Below are positions 13,155-19,099 of a stretch of DNA of 26,758 nt, one piece after another. The notes below the pieces were generated by a model. That model made no database searches. It saw nothing but the letters and a program-made list of their open reading frames with translations, and was not told the DNA's origin. A program made the position numbers and the translations under genes. The stretch comes from DATBGE01 sp036558125 (GTDB lineage: Bacteria; Gemmatimonadota; Gemmatimonadetes; Gemmatimonadales; GWC2-71-9): positions 1-26,758 of the forward strand of contig DATBGE010000013.1 of assembly GCA_036558125.1 (NCBI GenBank), given 5' to 3'. Each line of letters starts with the position of its first letter. Position 1 is the stretch's first letter.

Positions 13155-14603
13155 TCAGCCGGGTGAGCCGGCCGCGCTCACCGGGACATCGAAGGCCTTG
13201 GTATGAATCCGGCCTCCCACCCGAACCTGGAGCCAAAGCCGGTAGCGACCGGGCTGCGGGAAGGCATAGCGAAACTCGAGAGCTCCGGCGGACATGTCAG
13301 TCATCTCGTGTCCTGCCGGGGCAATGCCGGCGGACTCGCTGAGCCGTTGCTGCGCCGCAGGTGAGACGGTACCGCCCGGATGCAGATGGACGAATACGGA
13401 TCGGTCTTCCCGAAGCACGATCAGGTGACCAGCCATGCCGAGGTAAGGCTCGAGCTCAACCGGCTTCCCATCGCGCTGTCTCGCCACAAATCGGAGCGCA
13501 ACCTCCTGACGCTGGGTGACGCCCCTTGGCACCGATTGCCACTCCAGCTTCATCTCGTCTCCCAATACAGTGCTGTCGGAGTCGACCCAGGCGGCGTCAT
13601 CTACAGCGGTCGAGTCCGTCGCCTTTCGAGCGGCTACCGATCCTCTTGGAAGATCGAGCGAACCGATCAGGGTTTCCGCGAAGCCGTCGACGTGAACCAC
13701 ATCGGCGAAGACCGAGTACCGACCCGGGGGGAGACGTGGGGCGTATGACTGGAAATTCAGAACGTCCAGTCGGCTGGGATGGAGGTGCGCCATCGCACCG
13801 AGGTCGCCCTGACGAACCAGGAACAGGTGCATCAGGTGGCCATGCTCCTGGGTGAGTCCTCGCCAGACTCGGCCGCGAGCGGTCGTGGGATCGATTCGAA
13901 AGTGCAGCGCGGGACCGAGACTGTCGGCCACCAGTTCGGCTGAGAACCCGGCCGGCCGGTAGATCAGTTTCTGAAAGACCTGGTCCGTAAGCCCCCACCA
14001 GACCGCGAAGCCCGCTAAACAGAGCCCGCCTAGACCCAGAGTCTTGTTCCAGACTCGCTGGCCTGCACGGATGGCCTGGTCGTCCGGTTGCTCTCCGAAA
14101 GGCAGCGCGCCCGCAGTCGTCGCGCCTTTGGTGATATCCGCCAGGCTCCAGACCAACGCCACGGCCAGCAGCGCCAGAGTCACGCCGAGCAATGGAGGCA
14201 TTGGTTGACGAGCATTGGCCAAAGCGGGAACCGGAATTACCGCGACTCCCTGGCCCTGCGGACCGTCAAGTTGAATGCGAATCGCATACGAGCCCAGTGT
14301 GGTAAGCCAGACCTCCGTGGCGTAGCGGCCAGGGGTACTTGTTGGCTTGACGACTTCGCCTGCGGGGGCTCCGTTGAGACCCAGGTCATAGCGATAAGGC
14401 ACAACCGTCACTTGGCTGAGCGACGTCTCGGTTTCGATCGTAACTGAGGCCCGTCCGGGAATTACCTGAGGCGGGAGGATGACGACGCGGATCTGATACG
14501 GCCCGGCGGTGCCTTCGAAAAAGATCTCCGGGCTGCCGATGTGGGCCGAGAGCAGCACCGCCAGGAGCAAGGCCACAGTTGGACGGGTCACGCGTGCCGT
14601 CAT
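13155..14603 (-). CDS. Membrane-anchored protein with FixH/CopC-like Ig domain and duplicated HLHP motifs
   Basis: I start at ATG 14603, which overlaps the previous stop as ATGA; the frame is open to 15974 but that part is a shadow of the two upstream genes. The 482-residue protein has an N-terminal signal (VALLLAVLLSAHIG), a beta-rich domain at about 28-140 resembling FixH/CopC-type Ig folds (YQIRVVILPPQVIPGRASVT), and two membrane helices (LLGVTLALLAVALVWSLADI; LGLGGLCLAGFAVWWGL). The C-terminal half holds two related blocks, GHLMHLFLVRQGDLGAMAHL-HP and GHLIVLREDRSVFVHLHP, each ending in H-L-H-P, and both followed by PGRY. The His pairs suggest metal (copper-like) binding outside the membrane, which is inference. 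Last gene of the minus-strand operon; no named family is claimed. Confidence 0.8.
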   Translation of the reverse strand: MTARVTRPTVALLLAVLLSAHIGSPEIFFEGTAGPYQIRVVILPPQVIPGRASVTIETETSLSQVTVVPYRYDLGLNGAPAGEVVKPTSTPGRYATEVWLTTLGSYAIRIQLDGPQGQGVAVIPVPALANARQPMPPLLGVTLALLAVALVWSLADITKGATTAGALPFGEQPDDQAIRAGQRVWNKTLGLGGLCLAGFAVWWGLTDQVFQKLIYRPAGFSAELVADSLGPALHFRIDPTTARGRVWRGLTQEHGHLMHLFLVRQGDLGAMAHLHPSRLDVLNFQSYAPRLPPGRYSVFADVVHVDGFAETLIGSLDLPRGSVAARKATDSTAVDDAAWVDSDSTVLGDEMKLEWQSVPRGVTQRQEVALRFVARQRDGKPVELEPYLGMAGHLIVLREDRSVFVHLHPGGTVSPAAQQRLSESAGIAPAGHEMTDMSAGALEFRYAFPQPGRYRLWLQVRVGGRIHTKAFDVPVSAAGSPG

Positions 14604-15709
14604 CGCAGAACCCTCGTAAGCAATCCTCTCCAGGCCAGGCCGAGGCGGGAAGCGGCGGCGGCGAGCAGCAGCGCCACTCCCAGGCCGACGCCGAACCAAA
14701 CCGGCGAAGCGTCCCACGGGTAGAACAGGCGGCGCGCGGTGAAGGTTGCTGGCGAGAGATTGAACCGGAACCGATCCGAGGCGAAGAACCAGGTGTTTGC
14801 CGCTGGAGACATCAGAAAATTGGCGAAGGGCCACTGTACGATCAGCAGCACGAGGACGAACACCGATCCCAGCAGGAAAGACAGCCGCCAACCGGAGAGC
14901 GATCGCGCTTTCTCGAGGGTCAGATCCATCGCCATGGCTGGAAAAATCAGCAGCAGCGGGAAATCGGGCGGGACGAAATGCGTGGGCCTGAAGTAGACCG
15001 GCCCGAACAACGGCTGAGCAGGAAAAAGAGGAAGGATCCATACCATCGCAAGCCGGACGACGGTATAGGTCAGCGCCGCCGCGGTCATGGCCCATCGCGC
15101 TCCGGAGGCGGTGGCACCGATCAGGAAGGCGGGAAAACAGACTGCGCACAGCTGGTAGAAGTTCGAGCTGTGCATGAACGTGGTTGAGGTATTGTGACTG
15201 ATGAGGAAGGCCCCCATGAGGACGAGGAGGCCGTTCGACACCACCAGCAGTCTGGCCGGCAGCGCGCTTGCGTCCCGCTTGCTGTAGGAGGCGATAAGCA
15301 GAGCGCCTCCAGCGACCACCGCGGCCATGCCAAGCACGAGGATGATATGCGGCGGGCTGAGGATCGCGACGTCGAGGCCATAGGCCCCATGCCACCAGTT
15401 GTCGAGCGGCGCGGAGACTACCATCGCGCACGCGCCCCAGATCATGACCCAGGCACCGACCGGACCGCGCCACCACCGGACCGGCACGGACTGCTGCCTG
15501 AGCGGTCCCCAGGTCGACTGGAACACCAGCCAGCCCCCGGTTGCCCCGCCCAGGATGCCGCCGAGTTGGAGCCCGATGTGGGCCGGAGTCCAGAACGTGT
15601 CGCGGCCGATCGTGAGATGCCAGGAGAGATCCCACAACAGGCTTACTTCGATGCTGACCCCGGCGACGAGGCTGGTGATGATCCACCAGGGAAGTCGCTT
15701 CGTGGTCAC
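14600..15709 (-). CDS. Polytopic membrane protein with paired His motifs, unknown function
   Basis: The start is GTG 15709, which overlaps the lgt stop as GTGA; the longer frame to 15940 is lgt read out of frame. The 369-residue product has about ten hydrophobic helices. I see an internal repeat: SWHLTIGRDTFWTPAHIGLQ-LGG near residue 30 and WWHGAYGLDVAILSPPHIIL-VLG near residue 105, i.e. WH-x3-G-x-D, then P-x-H-I-x-L-x-L-G. A further His pair lies in LISHNTSTTFMHSSN. The conserved, paired His at membrane edges would suit metal or haem ligation. It sits between an Lgt-like gene and a HLHP-motif protein, all translationally coupled, so it probably acts with the latter. I do not recognise a named family. 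Confidence 0.8.
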   Translation of the reverse strand: MTTKRLPWWIITSLVAGVSIEVSLLWDLSWHLTIGRDTFWTPAHIGLQLGGILGGATGGWLVFQSTWGPLRQQSVPVRWWRGPVGAWVMIWGACAMVVSAPLDNWWHGAYGLDVAILSPPHIILVLGMAAVVAGGALLIASYSKRDASALPARLLVVSNGLLVLMGAFLISHNTSTTFMHSSNFYQLCAVCFPAFLIGATASGARWAMTAAALTYTVVRLAMVWILPLFPAQPLFGPVYFRPTHFVPPDFPLLLIFPAMAMDLTLEKARSLSGWRLSFLLGSVFVLVLLIVQWPFANFLMSPAANTWFFASDRFRFNLSPATFTARRLFYPWDASPVWFGVGLGVALLLAAAASRLGLAWRGLLTRVLR

Positions 15710-16557
15710 AACGGTGAGGTAGCCGCCTGCAATGGCGATGCCGGCCGGCGCTTGGTGTAGTAGAGCAAACCGAGACCGACGCAAACGAGAGTGATGCACA
15801 TCCACTGGGAGGTGGACAGGAGGCCACGAGCGCCGCCGCCCGCCGGGTCGCGCAGAAATTCCCACCAGAAACGGGTAGATCCCTGCAGCAGAAGGAAAGT
15901 CGCGAGTGTGCGTCCGGGAATCTGCCGCCAGCGATACCAAGCGATGCTACAGAGCAGGAAAACCACGAGCGCATTGGCCATCAGGTAGAACTGGAGTGGA
16001 TGGACCGGAAGAGACAGCGAGGAGTCGGCTGGCAAGAGACCTCGGGCAACGTGGGCCTGATGCGCGAGGCTACCGGCAGGAAAGCGGATGCCCAACGGCG
16101 AGTTGGTGATCCTACCGAAATCATCGCCGGCGAGAAAGCAGCTCCAACGGCCGATTCCCTCCCCGAGCGAAGCGAACGAAGCCCCGACGTCGATCAGGGG
16201 CAGCACTGGCATCTTGACCAGAGTCCCATAGAGCCAGAGACCACCGATCGCGCCGAGATACGCGCCCCAGGACGCCGTCCCCCGGCCACCGTCCAGCCAG
16301 GCGACAGGCGACACGCGAAACAAATCGCCGGTTGTGACGAGATAGAAGGCGCGGCTCCCGATTCCGGCTCCGACTGCTCCCGCGAGTGCCGCCTCCAGAG
16401 CCCTGGCGGGAAGGATGCCGATGAGCTTCGCGCGACGCAGGTAGACCAGCGCCAACGCGATGACCACGATGCTGTACACCGCACCGGGCGAAGGGATCAG
16501 CCAGGACAGGTTGCCCAATCCCCACTGCGACAACAGCTCAATGATCCGCGGACGCAC
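15706..16557 (-). CDS. lgt: Prolipoprotein diacylglyceryl transferase (Lgt)-like membrane protein
   Basis: GTG 16557 follows AGGAGG at 6 bases. The 283-residue length, ~7 membrane helices and motifs match the Lgt family, which moves diacylglycerol from phosphatidylglycerol to the lipobox Cys of prolipoproteins. Seen: GR-WSCFLAGDDFG (136-148), matching E. coli GRIGNFINGELWG with the Arg143 and Gly154 equivalents kept; HPLQFYLMANALVVF; and STRFWWEFLRDP, with the R-x3-E of the C-terminal helix. Differences: the E. coli Asn146 position is Cys140, and the His103 position (FHGG) is Trp97 in SWGAYLG. Many Lgt-like proteins vary here, so it may be a true Lgt of a distant branch or a specialised paralogue. 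Lipoproteins lie both upstream in its operon and in the facing cluster. Confidence 0.82.
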   Translation of the reverse strand: MRPRIIELLSQWGLGNLSWLIPSPGAVYSIVVIALALVYLRRAKLIGILPARALEAALAGAVGAGIGSRAFYLVTTGDLFRVSPVAWLDGGRGTASWGAYLGAIGGLWLYGTLVKMPVLPLIDVGASFASLGEGIGRWSCFLAGDDFGRITNSPLGIRFPAGSLAHQAHVARGLLPADSSLSLPVHPLQFYLMANALVVFLLCSIAWYRWRQIPGRTLATFLLLQGSTRFWWEFLRDPAGGGARGLLSTSQWMCITLVCVGLGLLYYTKRRPASPLQAATSPL

Positions 16558-16580
16558 CGGGCCTCCTAGAGCATGCGCCT

Positions 16581-17651
16581 TCAGGGCCGATATCGAATCG
16601 CGAAAACGCTATCCCAGGTGGTCAGCGCGGGCTTGGGAGCGAGAACGGTATCCACCAGGCCGTTGTAGGCGAAGGGCACCAGGGAAGTATTGGTCGGCGG
16701 CGGGAAGCTGCTCACCGCGAGATCAGTGAAAGTGATCTGCAGGAGACCGGCAGCGCCTGCCTTGTCGAGGAGCGCCGCCTGTCGCGCGATGTAGCGCGCC
16801 TGCTCGGCTGGAGTACTGGTAATCTGGGCCGAAATGTCCCGTGATGGCCATCCACCTTCCAAGACAACCTCTGGAAGCGGATCGCCGGCTACGATGCGGC
16901 TGTAGTAGTCCTCGGGAACAGCGTCCGGGTCGGCATAGCCTGCGAGATAGGGGTAGGACGAGAGACCTAGCGCATCGAGAAACGGGAAGTCGGTCCGATC
17001 CTGCGCGATGCCGACGTATGGCCCTCCCTGCAGTTTCCCCCAGGCAACCTCCACCTGAACGCTGACCATAAGCGTTGCCGTCGTAGCGTCGGCACGGCGC
17101 TCGGCGGCTGCGTCATTGGTCATGGTCACCACGGCCGAATAGAGCGAGGCCGGCGCGATGGCGCGTACCAGATTGGTCTCCGCCGCGAGGCTCAAGTACT
17201 CCGGCCGGAGAATCGTGTCCACTGCGGCAACGTATTCGCGATAGACCTGCTGGATTGCGGGATCGGTGATGCTCTTCCCCAAGGCAACCAGCTCCGGGTC
17301 TTCCGCCGAACGATCGAGCCCGTCGGTGACATCGAGCGCGACCACGATTACCCGCCCGCCACCACGATAGTACTGGACCAGAGGCAGGCGAACCATTCGG
17401 ACTTCATCAGGCGCCGAAGTGCCTCCAAGCAGCGTACTCCAGGGAACCGAGAGCTGGATCAGGCCGGCGTCTGAATGGGCCGCGGCCATGTTCAACGTCG
17501 GAAGCTGTAGCGCGGGATCGTTGCTGGGAGGAATCGCCGAGAACCCCATGAAAAAGGAACGGGCCCGCTGGTCCGGTTCGTCCTGGTTACAGGAGGCGAC
17601 CGAGGCCAGCAGGGCAATTACGAAGGGAACCGCGAGGGTTCTCGGACGCAA
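16581..17651 (-). CDS. Predicted lipoprotein, TIM-barrel glycoside-hydrolase-like
   Basis: TTG 17651 begins directly after the TGA of the SGNH hydrolase gene (no gap), so the two are translationally coupled. The 356-residue product has R2/R4, a hydrophobic core and lipobox SVASC with Cys21. The body reads as alternating beta/alpha units like a TIM barrel: FFMGFSAIPPS, HSDAGLIQLSVPW, RVIVVALDVTDGL, YLSLAAETNLV (E158), FPFLDALGLSSYPY, LPEVVLEGGWPS (E265), AAGLLQITFTDL. E158 and E265 stand at strand ends where GH clan A/GH53-type enzymes carry their acid and nucleophile, but the usual Asn-Glu pair is not seen (the order is E-T-N). A glycan-acting role is therefore a guess; a non-catalytic barrel is possible. 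Confidence 0.75.
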   Translation of the reverse strand: MRPRTLAVPFVIALLASVASCNQDEPDQRARSFFMGFSAIPPSNDPALQLPTLNMAAAHSDAGLIQLSVPWSTLLGGTSAPDEVRMVRLPLVQYYRGGGRVIVVALDVTDGLDRSAEDPELVALGKSITDPAIQQVYREYVAAVDTILRPEYLSLAAETNLVRAIAPASLYSAVVTMTNDAAAERRADATTATLMVSVQVEVAWGKLQGGPYVGIAQDRTDFPFLDALGLSSYPYLAGYADPDAVPEDYYSRIVAGDPLPEVVLEGGWPSRDISAQITSTPAEQARYIARQAALLDKAGAAGLLQITFTDLAVSSFPPPTNTSLVPFAYNGLVDTVLAPKPALTTWDSVFAIRYRP

Positions 17652-18365
17652 TCAGGTCCCTTTGCTCAGGACAGATTCCAGAGCAGGCCAGACGTTATTT
17701 GCGATGATCCGATGGCCCGCAGGAGTCGGATGAACCCCGTCTTCCTGATTGAGTGAATCCACTCCGGCCACTCCAGCCAGCAGGAATGGTACCAATGGAA
17801 TGTGGTTAGCCCGCGCGACGGCAGGATAGATGGCACGAAACGCTTTGGTGTACTGGGCGCCGAGGTTTGGCAGCGCTGCCATACCGAGCAGGATGATACG
17901 GGTATTCGGCGCCTGCTCGTGAACCCGGTTAATGATCGCCTGAATATTTGCTTTCAGCGAGTCGAGGTCCTGGCCCCTCAGCCCATCATTCGCGCCGGTC
18001 TCGATCAAGAGGATGGTGGGCTTCTCCCGCATCACCCAATCGATCCGGTTCAGGGCTCCTGCCGAGCTTTCTCCACTTACCCCCGCGTTGACCACGCGGT
18101 AGTGCATGCCCAGCGAATCGATTTTCTGCTGAATCAGGGCGGGGTAGGCCTGATCCAGCTCCACGCCGAGGCCGGCGGTGAGACTGGTGCCCAGAAACAC
18201 AATTGCGGGCAGGTCGGTCGGGGCGGACAGGGCGGTCGGTGGAGGCGATGAATCGGCCGCGGCGCGTTGTGCGCTCGAGTCACCGCCGGTCCGATCACAG
18301 GTGCTTAGCGAAAGCGCTGCCATCACAAGAAGCCACGAAGACCCAATTCCTCTAGATTTCACCAT
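17652..18365 (-). CDS. tesA: TesA-type SGNH/GDSL hydrolase, lipoprotein form
   Basis: The 237-residue product starts at ATG 18365. It has a signal region with lipobox-like LSTC (Cys23; Thr at -1 is unusual) and Asp at +2, the residue that keeps lipoproteins in the inner membrane in E. coli. After a Ser/Ala/Pro linker the SGNH hydrolase domain shows block I IVFLGTSLTAGLG with nucleophile Ser61 (GTSL replaces GDSL), block II NAGVSGESSAG with Gly, block III ETGANDGLRG with Asn, and block V DGVHPTPAGH with the Asp and His of the triad. TesA enzymes hydrolyse thioesters and esters (acyl-CoA, lysophospholipid, aryl esters). As in E. coli, it is divergent from a ybbA-ybbP pair. It heads the minus-strand operon. 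Confidence 0.92.
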   Translation of the reverse strand: MVKSRGIGSSWLLVMAALSLSTCDRTGGDSSAQRAAADSSPPPTALSAPTDLPAIVFLGTSLTAGLGVELDQAYPALIQQKIDSLGMHYRVVNAGVSGESSAGALNRIDWVMREKPTILLIETGANDGLRGQDLDSLKANIQAIINRVHEQAPNTRIILLGMAALPNLGAQYTKAFRAIYPAVARANHIPLVPFLLAGVAGVDSLNQEDGVHPTPAGHRIIANNVWPALESVLSKGT

Positions 18366-18379
18366 TTCTATGTTTTGGC

Positions 18380-18407
18380 GTTCCCTGTTCCCTGTTCCCC
18401 GTTCCCC
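18380..18407. repeat. Four tandem 7-bp repeats (GTTCCCY) in the tesA-ybbA gap
   Basis: GTTCCCT, GTTCCCT, GTTCCCC, GTTCCCC follow each other without a gap and make up 28 of the 50 bp between the divergent tesA and ybbA starts. On the tesA strand the units read GGGGAAC/AGGGAAC and may add to ribosome binding. No ordinary promoter is visible in the remaining 22 bp. Confidence 0.9.
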
Positions 18408-18415
18408 GCTCTCGA

Positions 18416-19099
18416 ATGATCCGTGTCGAATCGCTGACCAAGAGTTTCCTCTCGGGCGGCCGCCCGCTCGTGGTAGTGAAGAATATCAGCTTCCAGATCG
18501 AGCCGAAGGCTTTTGTCGCCATCGTCGGGCCTTCAGGCAGCGGAAAGACGACGCTGCTGGGCCTCCTCGCCGGGCTGGACCACCCGACCGAGGGCCGAGT
18601 GGTTCTGGACGGACAGGATCTCAACACTTTGGACGAGGATGGCCGGGCCCGTTTCCGGAGCGAGCGGGTGGGATTCGTGTTCCAGTCCTTCCATCTCATC
18701 CCCACCCTTACCGCGCAGGAAAACGTCCAGGTGCCGCTGGAGCTGCGGGGAGAGGACGCCGAGCAACGGGCAGCCGAGCTGCTGCAACGTGTGGGACTGG
18801 CGGGGCGGGAGCATCACTATCCCTCACAACTCTCGGGAGGCGAGCAGCAGCGGGTTGCGCTCGCCCGGGCCTTCAGCATCCGTCCCCGCATCCTGTTCGC
18901 CGATGAACCTACCGGCAATCTCGACGCAGCCACGGGAGCCCGAGTCATCTCGATCATGACGGAACTCAATGAGGAGTTCGGCACCACGATGGTTCTGGTC
19001 ACCCACGACGCGGACCTGGCAGCGAAGGCGCACCGGGTGATCAGACTGGCGGACGGAGCGGTGGTCGCCGATTCGGGAAACGGAAGCCAGCCGGCATGA
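18416..19099 (+). CDS. ybbA: ABC transporter ATP-binding protein, YbbA/LolD-like
   Basis: The 227-residue ATPase has Walker A GPSGSGKTT (38-46), a Q-loop in GFVFQSFHL, signature LSGGEQQRVALARA, Walker B ILFADEPTGNLD and H-loop LVTHD, the full set of the MacB/LolD/YbbA branch. It is coupled to the FtsX-type permease gene by an ATGA overlap (19096-19099). The order tesA-divergent-ybbA-ybbP is that of E. coli, which supports YbbA rather than LolD. These transporters work by mechanotransmission on envelope substrates; a proposed link is removal of hydrophobic compounds or aid to TesA, but the substrate is unknown. No ribosome site is visible before ATG 18416, which follows the heptamer array; a leaderless or weakly initiated message is possible. 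Confidence 0.93.
   Translation: MIRVESLTKSFLSGGRPLVVVKNISFQIEPKAFVAIVGPSGSGKTTLLGLLAGLDHPTEGRVVLDGQDLNTLDEDGRARFRSERVGFVFQSFHLIPTLTAQENVQVPLELRGEDAEQRAAELLQRVGLAGREHHYPSQLSGGEQQRVALARAFSIRPRILFADEPTGNLDAATGARVISIMTELNEEFGTTMVLVTHDADLAAKAHRVIRLADGAVVADSGNGSQPA

Noticed and set aside
13155..15974. A single 939-residue minus-strand protein
   Set aside because: Only the last 482 residues (from ATG 14603) look like a real protein; the upstream part is Arg/Ser/Pro-rich and is the two upstream membrane-protein genes read out of frame.
16581..17651. Firm assignment as a GH53 galactanase
   Set aside because: The barrel-like pattern and two Glu positions are suggestive, but the Asn-Glu pair of clan A is missing.
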